Assembly: GCA_035771175.1 (NCBI GenBank)
Contig: CM069596.1
Span: 13,225,001 to 13,289,000, forward strand
Source: Paratinospora sagittata
Taxonomy: Eukaryota; Streptophyta; Magnoliopsida; Ranunculales; Menispermaceae
Direction of reading: 5' to 3'
DNA length: 64,000 nucleotides
Position 1 is the first letter of the stretch. Every line of letters starts with the position of its first letter. The notes beneath the pieces were generated by a model that saw nothing but the letters and a program-made list of their open reading frames with translations, was not told where the DNA came from and did no database searches. The position numbers and the translations under genes are program-made. Positions 44,236-56,655 of the stretch are shown here, piece after piece.

Positions 44236-45560
44236 TACTAGAAAACAATTCAGGGTATTTCTGCTTAATTGTTGCTTCTAGTTCCCATGTTGCTTCCTCT
44301 ACTCCGTGGTGATCCAGAGCACTTTCACTAGTGGTATGCTACGTCGCCTTAGATCTTGAGTTTTTCTATCCAAAATCTGTATCGCTCTTTCCTGATACTT
44401 ATTTCCTTCCTCAACCTGAACCTCAACTAGAGGGATGATATGCGAAGGGTTAGGACGATACTTTCGTAGCATGGATATGTGAAAAACGTCATGAACCTTA
44501 GACATGGACAATGGAAGGGACATACGATAAGTGAGTTTGCCAATACGTTCAATGATCTGAAATGGACCGATATACCGTTGGGAGAGCTTTAATTTGATCC
44601 GAAAGCATTTGACACCTCTTGTGGGCTGGACTTTTAGAAAAACCAAGTCCCCCTTATCAAATTTGAGAGGTTACTTCCGCTTGTCAGCATAGCTCTTCTG
44701 TCGACTTTGTGCAACACAAAATCGTTCTTTTACTAGTGTGATCTTCTCAGAAGTCTCTTGAACTAGTTCAGGGCCCAATTGCCATTGATCTGCCATATCT
44801 AACCAGCATACCGGAGATCTGCAAGGGCGACCATAGAGAGCCTCGTACGGTGCCATGCCGATACTAGTTTGGTAGCTGTTGTTGTATGCAAACTCAGAAT
44901 GCAACAACGTAACATGTCTTCTAAGATTTGGATAAGACGCTCTGATTGTCCATCAGTCTGAGGGTGAAAGGTTGTGCTCATGGTGATCTTAGAGCCCATT
45001 CGACTCTGGAAGCTTTGCCAAAACTTTGATGTGAATCGAGGGTCTCAATCAGAGACGATCGTGAGTGGTATGCCATGGAGGCGTACGATTTCTCTTTCAT
45101 ATAGTTCGGCAAGTTTGGTTGGATTATCCGTAAACTTTATTGGCAAGAAGTGTGCAGACTTTGTTATTTCAAGGCAAGGCCGTAATAAAATCCATTGCGA
45201 TGTTTTCCCACTTCCATTCTCCAATAGGTAACGAATGGAGAAGTCCAGAGGGAAGCCGTCGTTCTGCCTTAACTTGCTGGCAAATGAGACATCGAGTAAC
45301 GAAGTGTGCAATCGCCTTCTTCATTCCAAAAAATCAGAATTGTCGCTTTACATCCTTGTGCATCTTGTCACCCCCAGGATGCATAGCGAACCTCGAACAG
45401 TGCATCTTAGTGAGCACTTCTTTCCGAACCTCAGGATCGATCGTAGCCAGAGACGTTTTTGATAAAAAATTTCCCCGTCTTCGGAGACCGACCAGTGAGG
45501 AAGGTCCTGTTCGCTGAGTAGAAGTTCTCATTTCTCCATTAACATAGGGTTGTTGGCTTG
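44236..45560 (-). pseudogene. Element III integrase with chromodomain, broken
   Basis: Chromodomain-side frame VFLKVQPTRGVKCFRIKLKL, SQRYIGPFQIIERIGKLTYR, VQVEEGNKYQERAIQILDRK; core frames [40 protein letters not shown]; zinc region [21 protein letters not shown] deletion near 44890 removes about 60 bp of the core, and frames change several times. A TGG-to-TGA type change is visible in the zinc region (QF-stop-F near 45335). Confidence 0.88.
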
Positions 45561-46130
45561 AGCTGATGAAATCTTTCGAACCAGCTCAGAGTTTGCTGAT
45601 AATTGGGAAAGTCGTGATCTTCCTCCCTCCTCGATCAATTATAGGTTAAAATTCTCCATCTCTGTAGCCAACTTCCCCATTTCGAAGTTAAGTGTACAAG
45701 CAACATAAGATTTTCTACTCAGGGCATCAGCCACAACATTGGCCTTACCGGGATGGTACTGGAGTTGAAAGTCATAATCTTTCAAGAATCCCAACCATCG
45801 TCTTTGGCGGAGGTTTAGGTCTCTCTGAGTGTAGATGTACTTATGACTCTTGTGATCCGAGAAGATCTCAAACCGTCACTGTATAGGTAATGATGCCATA
45901 ACTTCAGTGCAAATACAACAGCTGCAAGTTCCAAGTCATGCGTTGGGTAATTACCCTCATGAATCTTCATTTGCCTCGAGGCATAGCGACAACTTGGCCT
46001 TCTTGCATTAATACTACACCTAAGCCTTGGAGAGAGGCGTCGGTGTATAGTGAAAATTCAAGTGAATTTCTTGGAGTGATAAGTACTGGTGTCGTCGTGA
46101 GGCGTTTCTTCAATTCCTAAAATGAATCAC
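45561..46130 (-). pseudogene. Element III RNase H, broken
   Basis: Nucleotide-level match to the RNase H of Elements I and II (TGGAGAGAGGCGTCGGTGTA, CAAGTCATGCGTTGGGTAAT, GACTCTTGTGATCCGAGAAG). Frames are broken by small indels (e.g. near 45876 and 45990), so no long open stretch is left. Confidence 0.85.
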
Positions 46131-46760
46131 ACGTCTTTTCGAGTGAGCTTTGTCATAAGTTCAGCAATCTTTGAGAAGTCCTTGATGAAGCGTCTGTAAT
46201 AGCCAGCCAATGCAAGAAAACTCCTAATCTGAGTAACAGTAGTAGGTTGCTTCCAGTTTAAAACCGCTTCAACCTTTGAAGGAACAACCTCAATGTCATT
46301 GCCTGAAACCACATGGCCTAGGAATTGAACTCGTTTCACCCAAAATTTGTACTTACTCAACTTTGCATACAACTGGTGGTTTCTCAAGGTCTGGAGGACT
46401 ATCCTCAGGTGTATCTTATGGTCTTCCTTGGTTGAGGAATATATCAAGATATTGTCCACAAAAACGACCACAAATCGGTCTAAGTATAACATAAAAATGC
46501 GGTTAATTAAATCCATGAATGCAGCAGGTGCATTGGTTAGACCGAACGATATGACCATGAACTCGTGGTGACCGTACCGAGTTCTGAATGTCGTTTTGGT
46601 AATGTCCGACTCTCAGATCCGGAGTTGGTGATAATCGGATCGTAAATCAATCTCTAAGTTGGTCGAACAAGTCATCGATCCTGGGCAACGGGTATCTGTT
46701 CTTAATGGTGACGTTATTCAGCTTGCGATAGTCGATGCAAAGTCATAACGAACCATCCTT
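46127..46760 (-). pseudogene. Element III reverse transcriptase, broken
   Basis: Reads [20 protein letters not shown], catalytic [10 protein letters not shown] (second Asp is Asn), [40 protein letters not shown]. About 25 bp are missing near 46655 (the A-K-Y-F-S-E part), which breaks the link to the N-terminal KKDGSL region at 46743. Confidence 0.87.
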
Positions 46761-47640
46761 TTTGCGAACAAACAGAACTGGAGCACCCCAGGGTGATGAA
46801 CTCTTTCTGATGAAGCCATTACTTTCTAATTCCTTCAGTTGTTTGTCCAATGCGACCTGCTCGACATTTGACATTCTGTATGGTGGGATTGAGATAGGCC
46901 CTGTCCCAGGTATGAGATTGATCTCAAAATTGAATTCTCTAACCAGAGGTAGACCAGGAAGGTCATTTAAAAAGACTGTTAGGAATTCAGATATTATCGG
47001 GACGTCGTGTACTTCGAGAGGGTACAATGCTGGTGATTCATTTTCATCACCAAGGGATAGAGCTCGAAGCTGTGCCTTGAGAAGTGCAACAATCGAGTTG
47101 TGTATCCATTTCCTTGTTCCCTGAATCTTGACAAACTCCCCTGTGGGCAAGGTTAACTGAACTTGCTTCTTCATACAATCGATCTTTGCATTCAGTAGTG
47201 CAAGCCAGTCCATGCCGAGGATGATGTCAAAATCTTTAATGTCCATCACAAAAAGATTTGCATATATTATCTGTTCTGCCATTCGAAGCTCACATCGAGA
47301 ACACTGTAATTTCACGTCAGTACTAGATCCTAAAGGGGATGTGACATGGATTGTGAGTGTTGTGGGTTCAGGATGCAACCCTAAATGTCTTACCAATGCA
47401 GACGATATAAAAGAATGCGTAGCACCTTAATCGAACAAGACACGTACCATTGTATTGAACAAGGGAAATGTACCTTCGACTACATTGTTGTCTGGGAGGG
47501 GTGTTGAGGGATGGAAAATGCTCTGCCCTGGTTCCGTTGCCCCTGGTTCTGCCTGGGTGGGGCATTAGCAGCAGGTGGTGCTTGTTGGACTGAAACAACG
47601 AGAATAGGTTGCTGAAGGTGCGGACAGACATATCTTGCAT
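46761..47640 (-). pseudogene. Element III protease and gag tail, stop in active site
   Basis: Open frame 46743-47396 reads [40 protein letters not shown] and the linker [20 protein letters not shown]. Upstream in coding sense the active site reads F-D-stop-G-A-T-H-S-F (TAA at 47427-47429). The gag tail PHLQQPILVVSVQQAPPAAN reaches the end of the zinc knuckle (V-C-P-H-L), where Element V sequence takes over. Confidence 0.87.
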
Positions 47641-47645
47641 AGATA

Positions 47646-48274
47646 ATAGAGATAGTGATTCTACCTCTCATCATAGTTTCTGAAGTTTCTAGGCCAGGTA
47701 CAACATATGCTTATGTTATCTCCATATTTAGTAATGCAGAAGTATTTTCAGGGATCTCAAGTGATTGGTTGGGACACTCGAACATTCTATGTCCTAGCTG
47801 TCCACATTTATAACAAACGTATACTTGTTTAGGCACTAAAGATTTCCCTTGAGTACCTTTATCATCATTTACGGATTCCTGCAGTTCAGTTGCAATCCGT
47901 TGCAACTCTCGAATCATATGTTTCTTCTGCTTTGTTTGTTTACTACCTTTCCACCACTTCTTTCGTTTCTTCCTTTCATCCATAACATATGCAGTTATTC
48001 GAGGTGGCTCCAGTATTTCAGTAACCGATTCTTTTGCAGCTACAATATCACCAGTAGAGGTTGTTTTCGACGCCCCTACCATCAATTCCAATATGGCTGC
48101 CTTAAGCGCCTCAAGTAACTTCACTACGTGAGCATTGGTTGTGACTAATTCAGCTATTTGCAACTTCAAAGCTGCAACTTCAAATCCTTGTACCGCAATT
48201 ATACCTTCTAGCTTCTTAATTCTTTCTTGATCGGTATTCTCCATGTGTTCAATTCCCTTGTCTGCCTCCATCAC
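47646..48274 (-). pseudogene. Element V gag, capsid region missing, zinc knuckle intact
   Basis: Starts MMEADKGIEHMENTDQERIK at 48274. The N-terminal helix-rich part looks like a coiled coil (KLEGIIAVQGFEVAALKLQI, AELVTTNAHVVKLLEALKAA). A basic linker (DERKKRKKWWKGSKQTKQKK) and the knuckle CYKCGQLGHRMFEC (perfect CX2CX4HX4C) follow. The capsid-like W-W and F-x-x-x-F/Y-F-P regions of other gags are absent, so a deletion or a non-autonomous design is likely. A stop follows near 47711; the DNA then continues GLETSETMMRGRITIS up to the Element III junction. Confidence 0.72.
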
Positions 48275-48484
48275 TCAGATATTTCTAAGACGTCAAATGA
48301 GGCAAACATCACATATAAAGTAAAATAAACCATCTATTATCATATCTACTCATACTATATTACTACACACAAAAAATAATATAGTAAGGTTTATTCATTA
48401 TCTTGCAAAGCTTTTAAATTCCTAAGTCTTTCATAAACCTAGGCTCTTATCTTTTACAAAATTTTCTTATCTTTCACAAAACTA

Positions 48485-48498
48485 GGCTCTGATACCAA
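48485..48498 (-). other. Primer-binding site of Element V
   Basis: The minus strand reads TTGGTATCAGAGCC, a perfect match to the initiator tRNA-Met 3' end complement, 3 bp inside the LTR. Confidence 0.92.
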
Positions 48499-48690
48499 CT
48501 TTGTCAGGACCTCTTCACAAACCCTTAAGGCATCCTGACTGGCACAGAAATGTCCTATCTCTCATAAGACCATTAGACCCCCTGTTAAGCCTCAACTAGA
48601 CTCCGACAAAGTCTCATCTGTACATAGACCATCTAACACATTTCCAATTCACCTGATAATCCATCCAAAACATTTATATCTATATATATA

Positions 48691-49079
<389 letters not shown>

Positions 49080-51156
49080 CATGTTCATCATCCGACATCA
49101 AAGTTTGTCTTCTAGCAAAGGCACTACTCTCGCTGAATCTCTATTCCCTTGCCCTTATCAGCAGTTGAAGGACATGAAATATGGCAATGGGGTGAGCCAA
49201 CGATGCCCGGTGAATAGAATTCAGTAATACCTTCATTAATTCATCTATATATCCATGCATGCATGCTCAATGACATGTAAGAAACAAATGCAATATCATA
49301 TATAAACTTCATAATTCAATAACATATAATCAATGCATTTCAAAAGCTATGCCCCTCATCCTCCTTTACTTTACATATTGTAACTAGTGTCCCAAGGTCA
49401 TAATATTGATATAACCAATTGTAAGACACTTTCAAATTGATTACTTAACTTGAAGTCACATGTATTTTACTAATTCAACTGATTCTCCATCAATGGCAGT
49501 GAATATAAAGTCCATTCAATAGTCCAACGTAAGTTATCCATGACTTCGTTAAAAGTCTAGCCCGATCTCCCCTAAGGCATCGACTCAATACTAATCATAA
49601 AAAGACTCCACAGTGAAACAATAAATGATGACTCAAATTCAACCAACAGACGACATGCTAAAAATCCTCCTCTGATTCTTGGTTCGTAAGTTTATAAGGA
49701 TAAGTGGTCTGATTATATCCTGGTAGAGGGTATTCCAAATCTATGCAGGGATGTCCAAAGATCCACTTTCCCAAAGTAAATCAAACCAACAAGAAATCAA
49801 GAGTTTTTGTTCATATGCACACCATGCAATTTTCAAACACAAAATTCATGAACAAGTAGACAATATACACAGGATGATACAAATGAATAATAAGATTGAA
49901 TTTTTACTCACAACCAAATTGCCAGAACAACCTTCCCAACGTTATCATTTCACTCCACACCTCTTACTCAAACCTGCACAAACAATCACTTTCACATTAA
50001 TACAATTACTCAACATTCCCCTTTATTCTCATAACCAACCTATTACATTTACATATAAAAATTCCTCAATATTCCACCATTTCTACCATGGAAAATTCTC
50101 CAATTTCACATCTAAACTTAATTTTAAGTCACATCATGCTAGAAATAGTAGAAATCATCATCTAATCAAATTTCCACATGTTTCCATCCCAAATCGCATA
50201 CTATTCCAGCTAGTTCTACACTTCCAATTAGGTCACTTATCTTTGTAACCATCAAGTTGAAGTGTAAACCTTAGCAATTCATTTATTTAGCATGATTTAG
50301 GTATTAGAACACTAATTCCACCATTTTCCAGCTAATTCAACCCATCAATTTAGGTTACTCATCTATGCAACCATGAAATTGGAGTATAAACCCTAGAATT
50401 TCATGATTCTTATGTGATTTGGGTAACAAAATGCTAAGTCCACCATTACCAACTGTTTTCCAACAAAGAGTATCAAAACCCTAACTTGGAAAACATCCAA
50501 ACCATCATCCATTTCAAATTCTATATTGTCAGAAAGCTTTCTTTCATGCTAAATAGAAATTTCATGGAAGAAATTTGAATAAAACGCTTACCTCGGCTCG
50601 AATTTGGCGCGGTTTGGGTCTGAAAACCCTTTCCCCTCTTTTTCCCCTTTTTCCCCTTTTCTTTCCTTTGTTCTTGTTAAAAATGAACGAATGAATCATG
50701 TTTTGGGGTTTTAATTCACATACACCGACCAACTATAAAAAATCAGATTTTACCGTGAGGAACGCGCTGCTCCCAACTAGGAGCGTGCTTCTCACTATTT
50801 TCCTGAAAATCTAACTCTCTATTTACGCAAGGAGAGCGCTTCTCCCTTTTTTGAAACTTTTCAACTCTCGTCTTTTCGCAAGGAGCATGTTTCTCCCAAT
50901 GAGGAGCGCTCTTCCTTGCCCAAAAATCCATTCTTGTTTCCAGCACAGAGGAGCACGCTCCTCCCCTCTTGAGAGCGGGCTCCTAAGTCCAATTTACCAT
51001 TTTTCTCATTTTTTCCGCCTATTTCTTCCCCCAATTGGTATCCCAATCAAACTTATATTATCAAACACACATCAAGCATCACAAAAGCACACAACACATT
51101 CATTAATCACCTTACACTTTTTGGGGTCTCATTTTATGAAATTGATGGTCGTCACA

Positions 51157-52215
51157 AAATATGCACAAATTTTGTGGAGTATGGTCTTGACAAGGCCTTG
51201 ACTCCAAGAGTTTTCTTAGGAGACATTGAATAACTTGATAAGTATAACAAGGGAGTCCAACTATGTATTTTAAGTATGGGAGAGTTTCAACATAAATTTG
51301 AAAATTGTCAGATAAGTGAGCAAACCAAGAAGGGATATAGTGGGGCATATTCTAACTAAACGTTTAACATTAAAATCAACCATGTTTTGGTCAAAACACC
51401 AATGGAAAAGACGAGTACGAGATATAGATGGTGACCACTAAATGGTATAGGTCTTTTTCTTCAAGAAGGAAAGGTGATGACCCTTTTGGAAACAATGGAG
51501 GTTGTATCAATCAAAGTTCTCAAAATAGGAAACATAACATATTTATTGCTTTGACCAAGTCAAATATAGAAATCTTTGAAGTTTCTAATATTGAGCAGAA
51601 TATGGGAATTACTTTATGAGGCAATCCACTTGAACACTAAGCGCCACCCAAAAGGAAAAATGATACATTGTTAATAATAAACTTCATAAAAACTACTTGT
51701 AACACTAATTGCCTACCTTCCAAAGAAAAGACTTATTTCCATAGTAAATAATATTGAGAACCAAATTATTCTTTTAGTGCCCAAGAGAAGGAGAGTTCAA
51801 ACATTGTGGCACATTGCACAACCAAAGTCTACAGGCAACAACAATTCAAATGACACCTTGGAAGGTACAAATCTTGCTATTAACACCAAAGGAATTTTTC
51901 ATAAGTCTGCTAAAATTTGTGCATAAAGATAAAGGGTCCCATTCAAGGCAACAAACTTTCATCTACCCTCTATCTTTGGAGATATCATGGATCCCCATGA
52001 ATCTATACCACTCCCTCCATCTTTACCCATTCAATTAGTTCAATTGGATGTGTTTCTCAAGTAGAGATCATAGTCAAGACAAGAGTATTGGTACTCAAAA
52101 ACACACATTGTCTTCAATCAATCAAGCCAATTGGTAATAGTAGCCCACATGGTCGCAAAAGCTTAAAGGAACTAGGGATTTCCTCTTGTTCTTAGTTAAT
52201 TTGTTGTTTGCTAGT
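51157..52215 (+). other. Unrecognised stretch, possibly upstream part of the LINE
   Basis: No long frame and no domain I can name. If the copia solo LTR (52216-54057) and solo LTR F (54072-55615) are removed with one target duplication each, this stretch runs directly into the LINE endonuclease region at 55616, so it may be its ORF1 or leader. Short frames such as MVTTKWYRSFSSRRKGDDPF (51428) have no clear family. Confidence 0.35.
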
Positions 52216-54057
52216 TGTTGACCTAAGTAGTTTCCCACTTGGTTTTCTTCTAAGTATTTTGATGCTAACAAACAATATAACAAATGGTGCTAATGTTTCT
52301 ACTTAGTATATTTCAAGACCTATAATGAAAAAAAGAGCCAATACAAGATCAAAGTACTTCAAGTCCCTCAAGAAAAGGATCAACCGCATTCAAAGCTTGG
52401 ACAACTTGAAGGAAAGAAGAAACAAGAGGTTGAAAGGTCTATGTGTCTAGAACTAGGATGTAACCTTCTTGCCTTTCATTTTGCTCAATCATTTTTTAAG
52501 ATTCATTCATGTGTTAAGTTTTCTTTAAAAATGATTTTCAAGTGTTCAAACTTGTGTATTTTATGTTCTTAAACTATTTCAAACTTGTTTGAATCATTTT
52601 TTGCATTTGTTTTAATCAAAATCACATTTCTACAAAGTTTTTCAAAACTTATTGGTTTAAGTTTTTCAGTCTAATTTGTTTTGAACTTGGACTTGTTCTC
52701 TTTGTTTGAAATAATTTCAAAGTGTTTTAATCATCAAAGTTGATTTGTTTTCATCATATTTTGTTCCCCAAATAATTTCATAAAGTTAGAATTTCGAAAA
52801 ATCAAGAAAACACAAAAAGTTCATGGTAAACTAGCTCAAAACCACTCGACTGCAACTCAAATGTTTGCTAGCCTTCTCAAATGGGTTTGGAAATAGTCTC
52901 AATGGATGTAGAGTGAGCTTTCCATGAATTCTAAGGTATAATATGCTTATATTTTGTGTAGGATAGGTCAGGTAGCCAAACAAAAATTTCACAGATTGAG
53001 CAGGGTGCTCATGCGATAGGAGGACGCTCATGATATGTTTGGAAATTTTTGGGCAGTGTTGCAGGACGCTCATCCTCCTGTAGGACACTCATGAGCAGTC
53101 TGAACTTTCTGGGTGCGATCCCACCAGTCAAAAAACTTGATTTTTGAGCCCCCAACAGCTAGTTTCTTATCTCTAACGACTAGTGCTCCATTCTAATCTA
53201 GAAATATATGCACTTAGGACATTTTGAAGATAAGAAAGATAACCAGGTGATTCTAGGGAGTGTTTTTTAAAATCAAATCATTTTCCCATTTCAAAAAGCC
53301 TAGAACTTAATGATGTTGATTTGAAGATTGGATTTCAAGCTTTCTTTTTGTGCATCATTTAAAGCTTCTTCAAAATCATTCTCTTGATCAAATATGGTTG
53401 CAAGAAAGATATAATATCATTGTAAGGTCTCTCTTCACATTAAGCTTAAATTTTCATATCTTGTATTTGATACTTGTATTTTTTGAGCTTCATTTGTAAT
53501 TGTTCTATTCACTTAGAACAAACATTTTAATCTTTGTAGTTAGAGTTTTGGTTTGTTTCAAGATTGAAACAACCAAGTCAAGTGAATTTGATTCACTTGA
53601 GATTCCAAGGTTGGAATCAAAGTTAGTTTCACCTTTTCTCTTGGAAAGGGTCAAGTGGTTCATCCTTAGCTCATGAAAATGATATTCGATTCTTCCTTAT
53701 CTCGCAAAAGGAATAAGTTGTTCATCCTTAGCTCAAGAAAATGATAGGTTTGTCTTGAACCTGTAAAGAGACATTGTAAAAATCCTTAGCTCAAGAAAAT
53801 GATAGATTCACACCCTTGAAGTGAATCACGGTATAGTGGAATCTTAGAGAAGGTTTTTCTAGGTGTGGAGTAGGAAAAGGTTTTTCGAACCACCTAAAAA
53901 TCCTTGTGTGCGATGTTTTAGATTTCTAAATTTACTTTATGCACTTTGAATTAATTTGAGTACATAACTTAATTTGATCAAGGATTTCCACTAAGAACTT
54001 ATAATTTGTCAAAACTAGCCATAACACCCAATTCACCCCCTTCTTGGGTGTCCAACA
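52216..54057 (+). mobile_element. Copia solo LTR, plus, with target duplication CTAGT
   Basis: Begins TGTTGACCTAAGTAG, has the common TTTTGATGCTAACAAAC stretch near its start, and ends CACCCCCTTCTTGGGTGTCC AACA. Exact CTAGT flanks at 52211-52215 and 54058-54062. Length 1842 bp, no internal coding region. The words AGGACGCTCAT and ACACTCATGAGC cluster at 52990-53100, upstream of an AATATATG at about 53205. Confidence 0.9.
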
Positions 54058-54071
54058 CTAGTTACTATTTT

Positions 54072-55615
54072 TGTCACACCCCGCCCGGACGCGCCTAAAC
54101 AGGCGGTACACTCGCGGACGCGACGCACATTTGGAACAATAACAATGGTAACAACAGAGTGCGCAGCGAAAATATATGTCACACAGTACAAATCTGATTT
54201 CATTTAAATCAGAAAACTTTTGTACATAAAATAGTTAAGGGAACATACTCCCCAAAATCCCCAATGAATCGTACAAAGGGTACAAAATGTGGGCTCCATA
54301 ACCTGCACCCAGTCCACCCTAATTTCCTGTGAAAGATTGGATAATAATAGAGTGAGCTTAACACGCTCAGTGGGTAAATAGTTCGTGAGTATAACAATTA
54401 ATAAAGCATACTTCAATATCAAATATCTTAAATACACATGTGCGCATCATAATCAATCAATATGTATGTATTCATGACACCGTCTCGTAATGGTTTGACG
54501 TACATCGCCTGAGTTCACGTACAGGAACGATGCTCTGGATTCACGTACTAATGTCCCTCCCCGGGCGTAGCCAGGTTCTCATGTACGTCCCTCTCCAGAG
54601 AAGTGTAATGAATAACGAGCAATGCTCCTAACTATTCTATCAGTCATAAACCATATACGTCCCTAGGTGGTGATATATATGATGCCAATGCATGAGCTGG
54701 TCTAGTTTACTGGTCTGGTCTTTTCTTGACATTTAGACTGACTTTGGCAACATCTGGTGATCCTTATCAGGGTCGGTATCACGACATGCAAGGTTAGGAC
54801 ATTCAGTATTACATGTATAAGTTGATAGCTTTCAATAAGACCAACTAGATCAGTCCCCAGTTGAGAGGTGAGACTAGGTCTGCTTAAATAACCAATCGCC
54901 TAGAGTAGCCCGCAGCCTCCCGTTCACTATTTAAAGTTACTGAGGACAAGACTGAGTCCAGTTGAGTCAGATTGACCACAAATTCGGCATCATAACAGTA
55001 TAATACGTGAATTCCAAGTGTACAGGCATAAGTGCGGCAGTATAAACATTATGTGACATAATGCAGTGTAAATGAACAGTAGACATAATAATAATTTAAT
55101 GTAAACTTTAATAAAAGTTATAAAACACGCAAACCTATGTTTCGTTCCCCACCTTCAGATAAAAACTTTCTTTCAAATCTGGCGCTTTCCTCCGGACAGA
55201 ATTTTGTCGCACCACACAGAGAGTCTCGGACAGAGAGTCTCAAAAACTAAAAACTTAAAATGAGTAGAAAGAGAAGGAAAATCACAAGGAGAGTGATTTT
55301 GGTGTGAGAAATGAGAATGAGGAGGGTTCCTTATATAGAGATTTTTTGCGCCTGGAAGTCCAGGCGGGCTACCTGGACTTCCAGGCATGTGCCATGTGCC
55401 GTGTGCCATGTGCCTGGACTGCCAGGCATGTGCCATGTGCCATGTGCCTAGTGCCTGGACTTCCAGGCATGTGCCATATGCCATGTGCCTTGTGCCTGGA
55501 CTTCCAGGCACGTGCCATGTGTCATGTGCTTTATCCTAAAAAAATCATTATTATTATTATTTTTATTATTATTATTTTATTATTATTTTTTTTTTGTGAA
55601 ATACAGGGTATTACA
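54072..55615 (-). mobile_element. LTR F: solo LTR of the Element I family, target duplication ATTTT
   Basis: Begins TGTCACACCCCGCCCGG, ends GGTATTACA. Exact ATTTT flanks at 54067-54071 and 55616-55620. Closest to LTRs C and D. TATA box at 55330-55337. The promoter minisatellite has a different unit from C and D (55345-55530). An element of this family once sat here and was removed by LTR-LTR recombination. Confidence 0.93.
55345..55530 (-). repeat. Promoter minisatellite of LTR F, different unit
   Basis: Repeats of GCCTGGACTTCCAGGC (near-palindrome) and CATGTGCCATGTGCC in alternating arrangement, at the exact place where LTR C has its GAACGTTC repeat. Confidence 0.85.
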
Positions 55616-56655
55616 ATTTTCCTTTCCAGGTTATTTCATGGAACTGCAAATCTGCTAATGCCAATTTCCAAGAAAATCCCAAAGTTGTAAGGAGCTATTA
55701 AGCTAGATGTGATTTGCCTCTTGGAGACCAAGTACAATTCCCTCCAAGGTCTCCTATCTCCAACGCCAAGCAAACCTTTCTTTCTTTACTATCCCATAAG
55801 AGGTAAGAAGTAGAGGCATCTTATTGATTTGGAGCAACACTACAATCAACCTCCAAATCCTTTTAGCTGCTTAGAGTATGATTTTTGCATTTGTTTCTTA
55901 GCATAGGGTAATGTTTGGTTGCTCACAGTTTTATTTGTTAATAATCACCCTGTCATAAAGCATGCACAGTGGGATATCATTAGCAACTTCTTTGATAGTT
56001 GCACTGCTTCTTGGCTTCTCATAGGAGATCTTAATGATATCTCTTCTTGCAATGAAAAATTGGAAGGCTCCTTCTCAATTATTTTAAGTAGGAATTTCAA
56101 TGGTTAGATCAACCGTTGTTGTCTCCTTGATTTAGCATTCTTGGAATTGAAATACACTTGGACAAACTGTAGAATGAGAGCTCACCTAATAAAAAAACTT
56201 GTAGACCATGATTTTTGCACTAATGATTGGATATGCTTCTTTTAAAATGCTAAGGTTTGGCTCCTCCCTCACACTCAGGAATTTCAATGATTGGATCAAC
56301 AAGTGTTGTCTCATTGATTTAGGATTCTTGGAACCGAAATACACTTGAACAAAGTATAGAATGAGAGCTCATTTGATAAAGGAACTCCCAGACCGTGCAC
56401 TTTGTACTAATGATTGGATATGCTTCTTTTCAAATGCTAAGGTTCGTCACCTCCCTCACACCCATTCTAATAATTTTCCTATCCTCCTCATCCATCAAAT
56501 CATAGGCCTTTTAGATTTCAAGCAACATGGCTGAAGCATGATAACTTCCAAGATGTTCTTCTTTCAATTTTACCTTTCCCCTCACCTTATTTGCTAGAAG
56601 TTATCTCGTTGTTCAAAGAAGCTCATTTTCTTCCAATGAACACCAGAGATTCTGT
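55616..56655 (+). pseudogene. L1-type LINE ORF2 endonuclease fragment
   Basis: Broken frames read the plant L1 endonuclease pattern: VISWNCKSANAN (start of the domain, normally S-W-N-C-R-G), a C-L-L-E-T-K-like region near 55715, SWLLIGDLNDISSCNEKLEG (the G-D-F-N motif) near 56010, then INRCCLLDLAFLELKYTWTN and NDWICFF, and FRFQATWLKHDNFQDVL near 56515. These match the order in plant LINEs. A 186-bp tandem duplication repeats the middle part. It ends abruptly at a gypsy integrase fragment near 56656. Confidence 0.72.
56092..56463 (+). repeat. 186-bp tandem duplication in the LINE fragment
   Basis: Copies 56092-56277 and 56278-56463 both start GGAATTTCAATG and end CCTCCCTCACAC. They differ at many sites, so the event is old. 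Confidence 0.88.

Larger units (their letters stand above)
42551..47640 (-). mobile_element. Element III: 3' part of an Element I-family copy
   Basis: From left to right: LTR E, PPT, aORF2 remnant, integrase/chromodomain, RNase H, RT, PR and the last bases of gag. At 47640, inside the zinc-knuckle codons, it switches to Element V sequence. No 5' LTR, aORF1 or main gag of this family follows. Sequence is closer to Element I than II. Confidence 0.88.

Noticed and set aside
49751..50248. 165-codon plus-strand ORF
   Set aside because: Lies inside LTR V, has low-complexity composition and no domain; an LTR of an AT-rich element can give this by chance.
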